The notes below the pieces were generated by a model. The model had not been told where the DNA came from, did no database searches, and saw only the letters and a program-made list of their open reading frames with translations. The position numbers and the translations under genes are program-made. 8,074 bases of DNA from DATFJC01 sp035269445 (GTDB lineage: Bacteria; Patescibacteriota; Patescibacteriia; UBA2591; UBA6264): assembly GCA_035269445.1 (NCBI GenBank), contig DATFJC010000023.1, forward strand, positions 1 through 8,074, given 5' to 3'. The first letter of the stretch is position 1; each line of letters starts with the position of its first letter. Shown here one piece after another: positions 1 through 5,815 of the stretch.

Positions 1-673
1 AAGCAACATCAAACTTCCCCTGAGCAAAAGCAATTACCCCAATAGCTGCAAAGGCTGTTAAAAGTACTCCTCCAGCTAATCCATCTAAGCCATCTGTTTC
101 ATTTACAGAAAAACTAGTTGCCACTATAACAAAAATAAAAAGAGGTATATACCAAAAACCAATATTAAAATCTCCAATAAAAGGTAAGTGTATTAAATCC
201 CAATCCAATTTTGAAAAAAACCAATAAGCTCCCACCCCAGCTATTGCTGTATATAAAACAAGCTTATGTCTAACCTTAAGACCTCCCCCTTTTAAACCAA
301 TGCCTTTAATATTTAATAGGTCATCAAAAAAACCAACTAAGGCTGAAGCTAAAAGAACTCCTAAGGGTAAAAGAGTTTGAGAGCGAGATAAAAAATTAAG
401 CTCTTTAAAAAGATCAAGGTTAGTAAACTTTTGTAAATAAAAAATCCCAACTGCTAAAATAACAGTTGTCCCCCAAACTAAGATTCCTCCCATTGTTGGC
501 GTGCCTTGCTTTTTTTTATGTAAACCAGAAAAAACTGGAGTACTACCATCATTTCTTATTTTTTTACCAAAATTATATTTATATAAAAAATGTGTTAAAA
601 GTGGGGTTAGAAAAAAGGCAATAGTAAATGAAAGTATGGTTAATATAAAAACCTTGATTACAAAAAAAAGCAT
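1..673 (-). CDS. mraY: Phospho-N-acetylmuramoyl-pentapeptide transferase (MraY), C-terminus beyond window
   Basis: Integral membrane enzyme that transfers phospho-MurNAc-pentapeptide from UDP to undecaprenyl phosphate, making lipid I on the cytoplasmic face. The first 224 residues are visible, against about 360 in E. coli MraY; the rest runs off the left edge. Family motifs appear in order: KKQGTPTMGG at 54-63, the Asp pair of GFFDDL at 114-119 (D117/D118, the Mg/catalytic aspartates of the family), and NETDGLDGLAGG at 191-202. Hydrophobic segments lie near 1-26, 62-80, 101-117, 137-152, 172-190 and 200-218, as expected for a polytopic protein. ATG at 673 is chosen because it opens the first transmembrane helix and lies about 38 nt below a good promoter. 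No Shine-Dalgarno is visible. It is divergent from rpmA. Identification is firm; only the active site beyond residue 224 cannot be checked. Confidence 0.95.
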   Translation of the reverse strand, partial: MLFFVIKVFILTILSFTIAFFLTPLLTHFLYKYNFGKKIRNDGSTPVFSGLHKKKQGTPTMGGILVWGTTVILAVGIFYLQKFTNLDLFKELNFLSRSQTLLPLGVLLASALVGFFDDLLNIKGIGLKGGGLKVRHKLVLYTAIAGVGAYWFFSKLDWDLIHLPFIGDFNIGFWYIPLFIFVIVATSFSVNETDGLDGLAGGVLLTAFAAIGVIAFAQGKFDVA

Positions 674-717
674 ATTCAGATTTATTTAATAAATTATTTT
701 TTTAATTATATAAATTA

Positions 718-746
718 ATTATAGCAATTAAGCCAGAGCTTGACAA
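718..746 (-). promoter_or_regulatory. Sigma70-type promoter for mraY
   Basis: On the minus strand, TTGTCA (746-741), a 17-nt spacer and TATAAT (723-718). TGC directly before the -10 makes it an extended -10 element. Transcription would start near 711, leaving a leader of about 38 nt. The -35 box overlaps the -35 box of the rpmA promoter on the other strand. This is a prediction from consensus only. Confidence 0.65.
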
Positions 747-768
747 GAAAAAATTTAATTATTATTAT
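740..768 (+). promoter_or_regulatory. Sigma70-type promoter for rpmA
   Basis: A perfect TTGACA (740-745), a 17-nt spacer and TATTAT (763-768, five of six matches to TATAAT). The start would be near 775, giving a leader of about 24 nt before the rpmA ATG. Five of the six -35 bases are shared with the mraY -35 box on the opposite strand. Confidence 0.7.
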
Positions 769-798
769 GAAAATACAATAAAGATTAATGATAAATTT

Positions 799-1071
799 AT
801 GGCTCACAAAAAAGCAGGTGGAACAACTAAATTAGGGCGTGATTCTGAATCAAAACGATTGGGGGTGAAAAGATTCGGTGGCCAAGAAGTAAAAAATGGT
901 GAAATCATTGCTCGACAAAGAGGTACAAAATTTCACCCTGGTGAAAATGTAAAAAAGGGTAGAGACGATACAATATACGCAACAAAAGCGGGTAAGGTTT
1001 TATTTAAAAAGAAAAAAGTAAAAGACTTTAGAGGAAAGTTGAAAAAAAGAACCTTTATAAACGTAGAGTAA
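799..1071 (+). CDS. rpmA: 50S ribosomal protein bL27
   Basis: Component of the large ribosomal subunit whose N-terminal tail reaches the peptidyl transferase centre. The 90-residue length is normal for the family. The N-terminus MAHKKAGG and the following SKRLGVKRFGGQ, IIARQRGTKFHPG and GRDDTIYA blocks are hallmark bL27 sequence. It starts directly at MAHKKAGG, so it lacks the cleavable N-terminal extension known in Firmicutes. The usual partner rplU (bL21) is not adjacent; the gene appears to be monocistronic, between its own promoter and a terminator at 1089-1115. No Shine-Dalgarno precedes the ATG; the start is fixed by the conserved N-terminus. An out-of-frame ATG at 788 opens only a very short reading frame and is ignored. 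Confidence 0.98.
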   Translation: MAHKKAGGTTKLGRDSESKRLGVKRFGGQEVKNGEIIARQRGTKFHPGENVKKGRDDTIYATKAGKVLFKKKKVKDFRGKLKKRTFINVE

Positions 1072-1088
1072 AGCTTTAAGAATAAATT

Positions 1089-1115
1089 AAAACCAGGCAT
1101 TGTCCTGGTTTTTTT
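1089..1115 (+). terminator. Rho-independent terminator after rpmA
   Basis: AACCAGG (1091-1097), loop CATTGT (1098-1103) and CCTGGTT (1104-1110) form a perfect 7-bp stem. Two more A-T pairs extend it (1089-1090 with 1111-1112), and a T run continues to 1115. On the minus strand the same hairpin is followed by TTTTAATTT, so it may also end the convergent ruvB-protease-HIT unit, which stops at 1132. Confidence 0.88.
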
Positions 1116-1131
1116 ATTATAGGGCTATTAT

Positions 1132-1515
1132 TTAAAAACTTTTTTTTGTTTTTAAAAATAAAATATGAGCGTGAATCTTTTTAATTGAAGGTTTATTTAA
1201 ATTAGTTTTCATAATTACCCTTACTTCTTTTAAGTCCATAAACCCTAAACTTATTTGAGCTAAATCAAAAAACTCTTTTAGCTCATCTTTTTTTATTTGA
1301 CCCCAATTTGTTATTTTTCTTTTAGGAATAATCAAAAGGTGTTTTTCTACTTTTAAATTGTCATATTTTAAATAAGGATATTTATTTTTTATAATTAGCC
1401 AAAAATTTCCTTCTTTTAAAACTGAGTGTGTTTTTTTAACCTGAGGATAATTAAAACAATCTTTATCCTTTGATATTATTTTCTTATACTTCTTATTTGA
1501 TATGCTTCTTTTCAT
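1132..1515 (-). CDS. HIT-like (histidine triad) family protein with altered triad
   Basis: Probable HIT-superfamily nucleotide-binding protein; such proteins hydrolyse or transfer nucleoside monophosphates (Hint, Fhit, GalT-like). Supporting sequence: NFWLIIKNKYPYLKYDN (37-53) followed by KHLLIIPKRK (58-67), the usual HIT strand-strand region, and SIKKIHAHILFL (110-121) at the triad position. The canonical H-x-H-x-H-x-x reads K113-x-H115-x-H117, so the first His is Lys, while the His matching the Hint nucleophile (H115) and the following His remain. At 127 residues the size is typical. It lies 24 nt downstream of the S41 protease gene on the same strand and is probably the last gene of that unit. 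No Shine-Dalgarno is seen. The specific substrate is unknown; the family call is fairly secure. Confidence 0.75.
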   Translation of the reverse strand: MKRSISNKKYKKIISKDKDCFNYPQVKKTHSVLKEGNFWLIIKNKYPYLKYDNLKVEKHLLIIPKRKITNWGQIKKDELKEFFDLAQISLGFMDLKEVRVIMKTNLNKPSIKKIHAHILFLKTKKSF

Positions 1516-1539
1516 GTTATAGGGTTAGCCTAAAAATAA

Positions 1540-2898
1540 CTATTTTTCATCAGAGTCTTTATTATTATCAACCTCTTCTTTGTTTTCTGCTTTTTTAGTT
1601 TCTTTTTTAATCAATTCTTTATACTTGTCTTTATTTTGTAAAATTTCAATAGCTCGATTAATTTGAGGGTCTTTTTGGTCATCGTCCTCATCCTTATCCT
1701 CATCCTTATTATCTATAAAATCAGCCTTTTGTAGCTTTACCTCAACATCAGGCATTATTCCATTTTCTTCAATAGACCTTCCCTTTGGAGTATACCAATG
1801 AGCTACAGTAATTTTAACAGCAGAGCCATCACTAAACTCTTTTAGCTCTTGAACTGAACCTTTACCAAAAGTTTTTTCACCTAAAATTAAGCCTTGTTCA
1901 TAATCCTGCATTGCACCAGAGATAATCTCAGAAGCTGAGGCTGAACCCTCATTTACCAAAACAATTGTTGGTATTTCTTTAAATTGTCCATTACCATAAC
2001 ACTTATATTCTTCTTCATTATCATTACCATCTTTAGAAACTGTTACTATTTCTTGGCCAAGCCAAAAACCTGCAATATCAACCGAAGTGCCTAAATATCC
2101 CCCGGGATTATTTCTAAGATCCAAGATTATACCCTTGGGATTTGCATTTTTAACAACCCTAGCTATATTTTTAAAGTCTTTCCAAGTATCACCAGAAAAA
2201 TGAGAAATATTAATATAGCCAATATTCTCATCTTTTATCTCCCAAGAAACTGTCTCAAGCTCAATAGTATCTCTTACTATCTCAATTTCTTCAGTTGAGC
2301 TAGCCCCTTTATGCAAAACAGTTAAAGTAACTGGTTCTCCTTTTGGCCCCCTGATAAGACGAGCTGCCTCATCTAAGCTCATATCTAAAGTATCTTTGCC
2401 ATCAATAGAATAAATTTTATCCCCAGCTTCAATACCAGCCCTTTTAGCTGGTGTTTCTGGTAAAGGGGAAATAACAGTTAAATAATTATCTTTAATGGTT
2501 ATTTCAATGCCCACTCCTTCAAAATCACCTGACATTGTATCTAAGAAAAAGTCAGCATCTTCAGGATTAAAAAAAGTAGAATAGGGATCATCTAAGCTTT
2601 TAATAATGCCACCTAGGGAGCCATAAAACAAGTCTTTGTCTGAGACAGGCTGCTCAACATAATCTTCTTGTGCAGTTTCCCATACCTCCCAAATTAAATT
2701 AAAAGGTAGATTTTTATCAACTGTTTTAGGAACAGAAATTTCTTCCCAAGAAGGAGTTAAAAACCTAGGATAAATAGTATGATTAAAAAAATTACCAGCT
2801 AAAAAGGCGATAATAAAAATTATTATTGTATAAAAAAATATACCTACAGATTTAGAATTTTTAGATTTAGGATTTTTATTAGATTTATTTTTATTCAT
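1540..2898 (-). CDS. S41 family C-terminal processing peptidase (CtpA/CtpB type), membrane-anchored
   Basis: Serine protease with a Ser-Lys-Gln catalytic set that trims C-termini or degrades envelope proteins outside the cytoplasmic membrane. Layout: a Lys/Asn-rich cytoplasmic N-terminus (1-17), one transmembrane anchor (about 18-37, no obvious cleavage site), the Ctp N-terminal helical region with DDPYSTFF (103-110), a PDZ domain (about 120-210, with GVGIEI and AGIEAGDKIYSIDG), and the S41 core (about 222-390). RNNPGG lies at 262-267. The nucleophile is predicted as S321 in GSASASEI, with K346 and Q350 in FGKGSVQ; the 25-residue Ser-Lys spacing matches E. coli Prc and B. subtilis CtpB. The C-terminal 55 residues are highly charged, with an acidic run at 399-407. 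It follows ruvB by 25 nt and precedes the HIT-like gene by 24 nt. No Shine-Dalgarno is visible. Physiological substrates cannot be inferred. Confidence 0.95.
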   Translation of the reverse strand: MNKNKSNKNPKSKNSKSVGIFFYTIIIFIIAFLAGNFFNHTIYPRFLTPSWEEISVPKTVDKNLPFNLIWEVWETAQEDYVEQPVSDKDLFYGSLGGIIKSLDDPYSTFFNPEDADFFLDTMSGDFEGVGIEITIKDNYLTVISPLPETPAKRAGIEAGDKIYSIDGKDTLDMSLDEAARLIRGPKGEPVTLTVLHKGASSTEEIEIVRDTIELETVSWEIKDENIGYINISHFSGDTWKDFKNIARVVKNANPKGIILDLRNNPGGYLGTSVDIAGFWLGQEIVTVSKDGNDNEEEYKCYGNGQFKEIPTIVLVNEGSASASEIISGAMQDYEQGLILGEKTFGKGSVQELKEFSDGSAVKITVAHWYTPKGRSIEENGIMPDVEVKLQKADFIDNKDEDKDEDDDQKDPQINRAIEILQNKDKYKELIKKETKKAENKEEVDNNKDSDEK

Positions 2899-2923
2899 AA
2901 ATTTATAAATTATTTTAATTATT

Positions 2924-3958
2924 TTAAAAAATACTTTTATAACCTAAATGATCATAAGCTTTTTTTGTTGCCATCCTCCCTCTTGAGGTTCTTTGCAAAA
3001 AATTCAATCTAATTAAATAGGGTTCATACATTTCTTCAATTGTACTAACATGCTCTCCTATAGCAACTGCCAAGTTTTTAATTCCTACTGGACCACCACT
3101 AAATTCTTTAATAATAGTACTTAAAATCTTTCTATCTAATTGATTTAATCCCTTGTCATCTACCTCTAACATTTCCATAGTTTTCATAATTGTGCTTTTT
3201 TTAACTTTGCCGTCTTCTTTCACTTGGGTAAAGTCTCGAACTCGCCTTAAAAGACGATTGGCAACCCTAGGCGTAAATCTAGATCTTTTAGCCAAATCAT
3301 CAGCTGTTCCTTTTTCCAATTTTACACCAAGTATTTTAGCAGATCTTTTAATAATTTTACTAATATCATTATTATTATAAAAATCTAGTTGATAAGAAAG
3401 ACCAAACCTATCTCTTAAAGGAGGAGACAAAAGACTAGGCCTTGTTGTAGCACCAACTAAAGTAAATTCTGGTAAATCAAGCCTTAGAACTTTAGCGCTA
3501 GGCCCTTTACCTACTACAATATCTAGAGCATACTCTTCCATAGCAGGATAAAGAATTTCTTCAACAGCTCTGGGAATGCGATGCAACTCATCAATAAATA
3601 AAACTCCTTTATCCTCTAAATTAGTTAATATTGAAGCTAGATCTCCCACTTTTTCTAAAGCTGGCCCAGATGTAGTTTTTATTTCTGCCCCTAATTCATG
3701 AGCTATAATATAGGAAATAGTAGTTTTTCCTAGGCCATGAGAACCATAAAAAAGAGAATGATCTAAAGAATCTCCTCTTTTTTTAGCTGCTGCTATAAAT
3801 ACCCTTAAGTTTTTTTTCAATTTTTTTTGACCTATAAATTCATCTAAAGATTTAGGCCTTAAAGTATTTTCAATTGTTTCCTCTTCTGGTAATTTTTTAG
3901 CAACAAAGTCTTTTTTAGGTTGCTCTTGAGAGCTAAAATCTTTTGAGCTATTAATCAT
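2924..3958 (-). CDS. ruvB: Holliday junction branch migration ATPase RuvB
   Basis: AAA+ motor that, with RuvA, drives branch migration of Holliday junctions in recombinational repair. The 344-residue length is normal (E. coli 336). Visible motifs: LRPKSLDEFIGQ (33-44), Walker A GSHGLGKTT (72-80), Walker B LFIDELHR (120-127; D123/E124), sensor 1 GATTR (169-173), LRDRFG with the arginine-finger region (181-186), RSRFTPRVANRLLRR (225-239, sensor 2 region), and the C-terminal winged helix containing GGPVGIKNLA (288-297) and EPYLIRLNFLQRTSRGR (312-328). Walker A reads G-S-H-G where many RuvBs have G-P-P-G; the invariant G-x-G-K-T is intact. It is the first gene of a minus-strand unit and has its own promoter; ruvA and ruvC are not in the window. 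The ATG at 3958 is the only reasonable start and has no Shine-Dalgarno. Confidence 0.98.
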   Translation of the reverse strand: MINSSKDFSSQEQPKKDFVAKKLPEEETIENTLRPKSLDEFIGQKKLKKNLRVFIAAAKKRGDSLDHSLFYGSHGLGKTTISYIIAHELGAEIKTTSGPALEKVGDLASILTNLEDKGVLFIDELHRIPRAVEEILYPAMEEYALDIVVGKGPSAKVLRLDLPEFTLVGATTRPSLLSPPLRDRFGLSYQLDFYNNNDISKIIKRSAKILGVKLEKGTADDLAKRSRFTPRVANRLLRRVRDFTQVKEDGKVKKSTIMKTMEMLEVDDKGLNQLDRKILSTIIKEFSGGPVGIKNLAVAIGEHVSTIEEMYEPYLIRLNFLQRTSRGRMATKKAYDHLGYKSIF

Positions 3959-3978
3959 AAATTTTAATTTATACTTTA

Positions 3979-4007
3979 ATTCTATATAATTTTATAAATA
4001 TTGTAAA
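3979..4007 (-). promoter_or_regulatory. Sigma70-type promoter for ruvB unit
   Basis: On the minus strand, TTTACA (4007-4002), a 17-nt spacer and TAGAAT (3984-3979), each five of six to consensus. The start would lie near 3972, leaving a leader of only about 14 nt, consistent with the lack of a Shine-Dalgarno. It probably also serves the protease and HIT-like genes downstream, since gaps are 25 and 24 nt with no hairpin between them. Confidence 0.6.
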
Positions 4008-4023
4008 GAAACTTAACTTTACA
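4002..4023. repeat. Inverted repeat formed by the two divergent -35 boxes
   Basis: TGTAAAG (4002-4008), 8 nt, then CTTTACA (4017-4023): a perfect 7-bp inverted repeat lying exactly between ruvB and tRNA-Ile. Each arm contains a TTTACA -35 box pointing outwards. The symmetry may simply come from two identical promoters; a regulator site is possible but unproven. Confidence 0.6.
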
Positions 4024-4045
4024 TTTTTTTAAAAAATATTATAAT
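4018..4045 (+). promoter_or_regulatory. Sigma70-type promoter for tRNA-Ile and downstream genes
   Basis: TTTACA (4018-4023), a 16-nt spacer and a perfect TATAAT (4040-4045). The start would be near 4052, about 7 nt before the tRNA-Ile 5' end, as expected for a strong stable-RNA promoter. No other convincing promoter was seen between here and murA, so it may drive the whole unit to 6367. Confidence 0.65.
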
Positions 4046-4058
4046 AAATATAATGAAA

Positions 4059-4131
4059 GCGCGCATAGCTCAATGGTTAGAGCGCGACTCTTATAAAGTC
4101 GAGGTTCCTGGTTCGAATCCAGGTGCGCGCA
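4059..4131 (+). tRNA. tRNA-Ile with UAU anticodon
   Basis: Complete cloverleaf: acceptor stem GCGCGCA (4059-4065) pairs fully with TGCGCGC (4124-4130); D stem GCTC/GAGC (4068-4071, 4080-4083) with GG in the loop; anticodon stem CGACT/AGTCG (4085-4089, 4097-4101); T stem CCTGG/CCAGG (4107-4111, 4119-4123) with loop TTCGAAT. The seven-base anticodon loop CTTATAA puts TAT at 4092-4094, which reads AUA (Ile). The discriminator is A (4131), normal for Ile. CCA is not encoded. U36-A37 is compatible with t6A. Most bacteria read AUA with a CAU tRNA modified by TilS, so the UAU form is unusual. Confidence 0.95.
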
Positions 4132-4147
4132 TATCTAAAAAATATCT

Positions 4148-4390
4148 ATGACAAACTTTTTAATAGGTTTAATTATAATAATAGCAGGGGCTGCTTTTAC
4201 TTGGAAATCAAATTGGATTTTAAAAACCTTTGGTCGCACTAGTTGGGCAGAAAAACACTTGGGTGGAGGTAGTCGTATTTTTTATAAACTCATGGGTATA
4301 GCTATAATATTTTTAGGGTTCTTTGTCATAAGCGGCATATCCAAAAGCCTTGTTCAGGGTTTTATGAATATGCTTCAAATGGGCCGGTAG
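4148..4390 (+). CDS. Small two-helix membrane protein of unknown function, between two tRNAs
   Basis: 80 residues. Two strongly hydrophobic segments (about 4-18, FLIGLIIIIAGAAFT, and about 47-66, YKLMGIAIIFLGFFVISGIS) flank a short loop containing WILKTFGRTSWAEKHLGGGSRIFYK (23-47), rich in Arg/Lys/Gly and probably cytoplasmic. No catalytic motif is visible and I cannot assign a function. I have an unverified impression of similar small proteins with a W-A-E-K-x-L-G...FYKLxG loop in other Patescibacteria. It begins 16 nt after tRNA-Ile and runs into tRNA-Ala: its last 10 bases (4381-4390) are the first 10 of that tRNA, and its TAG stop is tRNA positions 8-10. There is no Shine-Dalgarno. Coding is supported by the coherent membrane topology and the tight fit between the tRNAs. 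Confidence 0.7.
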   Translation: MTNFLIGLIIIIAGAAFTWKSNWILKTFGRTSWAEKHLGGGSRIFYKLMGIAIIFLGFFVISGISKSLVQGFMNMLQMGR

Positions 4391-4453
4391 CTCAGTGGCC
4401 AGAGCACTGCTTTTGCAAGGCAGGGGTCACGGGTTCGACTCCCGTCCGGTCCA
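4381..4453 (+). tRNA. tRNA-Ala with UGC anticodon
   Basis: Complete cloverleaf: acceptor GGGCCGG (4381-4387) with CCGGTCC (4446-4452), including the G3:U70 wobble pair (4383 with 4450) that is the classical alanine identity element. D stem GCTC/GAGC (4390-4393, 4402-4405); anticodon stem CTGCT/GGCAG with one U-G pair; loop TTTGCAA with TGC at 4414-4416; T stem ACGGG/CCCGT with loop TTCGACT. The discriminator is A (4453) and CCA is not encoded. Its 5' end overlaps the 3' end of the upstream membrane-protein gene by 10 bases. Confidence 0.96.
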
Positions 4454-4486
4454 CTTTATTTTAAAAAACTTAATTTTAATATATAT

Positions 4487-5788
4487 ATGAACTTTAAAAT
4501 TAAAGGTGGGAAAAAATTAAAAGGCACTGCGATTACAAACACAGCCAAAAATTCAGCTGTTGCTATGCTTTGCGCTTCTTTATTAAATAAAGGTAAAACT
4601 ATTTTAAGAGATGTTCCAAGAATTGAAGAAGTAGAAAGAATTAATGAAGTTTTAAAAAGTATTGGCGTTAAAATAAAATGGCTTAGCCATTCTGACTTAG
4701 AAATTACCCCTCCCAATAAAGTTAATATGAAAGAAATTGACCAAAAGGCTGCCATAAAAACAAGAAGCATAATTTTGACCTTAGGGGCTTTAATTCATGA
4801 TTTTAAAAATTTTAAAATACCTCAAGCTGGAGGATGTAAATTAGGCGCAAGAACTGTAAAGCCTCATTTTTTTGCTTTAGAAAATTTAGGAGTTGACATT
4901 CAAACTAAAAAAAATTATTACGAAATTAAACATAAGGGTTTAAAATCAAATAAAATTGTTTTATATGAAGCAGGAGATACGGTAACTGAAAATGCTATTA
5001 TGGCTGCCTCAAAAATTCCTGGCGAAACTATTATAAAAAAAGCTTCTGCCAATTATCAGGTTCAAGACCTTTGTAACTTTTTAACTAAGCTAGGCATTAC
5101 AATTAAAGGCATTGGTACCACAACCTTAAAAATTTATGGTAAAAAAGATTTAAATAAAAATATTGAATACCATTTATGTGAAGACCCAATAGAATCAATG
5201 CTCTATATTTCTATTGCTGCTACCACAAATTCTGAAATTACTATTAAACGCTGCCCAATAGAATTTTTAGAATTAGAACTTTTAAAACTAGAAAAAATGG
5301 GTTTTAATTTTAAGATAAGTAAAACCTATAAATCAAAAAATGGTTTTACAGACCTAGTGGATATTAAAACCTATAAATCTGACCTTAAGGCCTTAAACGA
5401 AAAAATAGCCCCTCGCCCTTTCCCAGGAATTAATATTGATAATTTACCATTTTTTGTTCCTATTGCCACCCAAGCTAAAGGGGAAACTTTAATTCACGAC
5501 TGGGTTTATGAAAATAGGGCAATATATTACACAGAGCTTCAAAAATTAGGAGCAGATATTAATTTAGCTGACCCTCACCGAGTTTATATTAAAGGTAAGA
5601 CAAATTTAAAAGCTAATGAAATTATTGCTCCGCCTGCTCTTCGCCCAGCTGCAATTATTTTAATTGCCATGCTAGCTGCTCCAGGAGAATCAATTTTAAG
5701 AAATGTTTATTCAATAAGAAGAGGATATGAAGATTTGGCAAATAGATTAAGTAAAGAATTAGGAGCTGATATTAAAAGAATTGATTAA
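4487..5788 (+). CDS. murA: UDP-N-acetylglucosamine 1-carboxyvinyltransferase, divergent MurA
   Basis: EPSP-synthase-fold enzyme catalysing the first committed step of peptidoglycan synthesis, enolpyruvyl transfer from PEP to UDP-GlcNAc in the cytoplasm. Key residues are kept (E. coli equivalents in brackets): K21/N22 (K22/N23), R93 in KTRS (R91), C117 in AGGCKLGAR (C115), R122 (R120), D318 in INIDN (D305) and R386 in ALRPA (R397). VTENAIMAAS (166-175) matches the family TEN block. At 433 residues it is slightly longer than the usual 419. Flanking sequence is divergent: AGGCKLGARTVKPH for the usual PGGC..G.RPVD.H, and FPGINID for GFPTD. It could be a second MurA-like paralogue rather than the main enzyme. 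It starts 33 nt after tRNA-Ala and is followed after 27 nt by a methyltransferase gene. No Shine-Dalgarno is seen; ATG at 4487 gives the standard MurA N-terminus. Confidence 0.9.
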   Translation: MNFKIKGGKKLKGTAITNTAKNSAVAMLCASLLNKGKTILRDVPRIEEVERINEVLKSIGVKIKWLSHSDLEITPPNKVNMKEIDQKAAIKTRSIILTLGALIHDFKNFKIPQAGGCKLGARTVKPHFFALENLGVDIQTKKNYYEIKHKGLKSNKIVLYEAGDTVTENAIMAASKIPGETIIKKASANYQVQDLCNFLTKLGITIKGIGTTTLKIYGKKDLNKNIEYHLCEDPIESMLYISIAATTNSEITIKRCPIEFLELELLKLEKMGFNFKISKTYKSKNGFTDLVDIKTYKSDLKALNEKIAPRPFPGINIDNLPFFVPIATQAKGETLIHDWVYENRAIYYTELQKLGADINLADPHRVYIKGKTNLKANEIIAPPALRPAAIILIAMLAAPGESILRNVYSIRRGYEDLANRLSKELGADIKRID

Positions 5789-5815
5789 AATATAAAAATC
5801 AATAATTTAAATTTT

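Noticed and set aside
501..689. Plus-strand 62-codon open frame
   Set aside because: It lies antisense over the 5' end of mraY, has no family likeness, and mraY on the other strand shows clear motifs there.
673..798. Riboswitch or small RNA between mraY and rpmA
   Set aside because: The 125-bp gap is taken up by the two divergent promoters and short AT-rich leaders; no stable stem apart from the -35 palindrome was seen.
3153..3380. Plus-strand 75-codon open frame
   Set aside because: Antisense shadow within ruvB, whose conserved motifs account for this DNA.
4002..4023. Known LexA/SOS box upstream of ruvB
   Set aside because: TGTAAAG-N8-CTTTACA matches neither the E. coli CTG-N10-CAG nor the Firmicute CGAAC-N4-GTTCG operator, and the arms are explained by -35 boxes.
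4456..4770. Minus-strand 104-codon open frame with hydrophobic translation
   Set aside because: Antisense to the start of murA; the hydrophobicity is what reverse reading of Lys/Asn-rich AT-rich codons gives.
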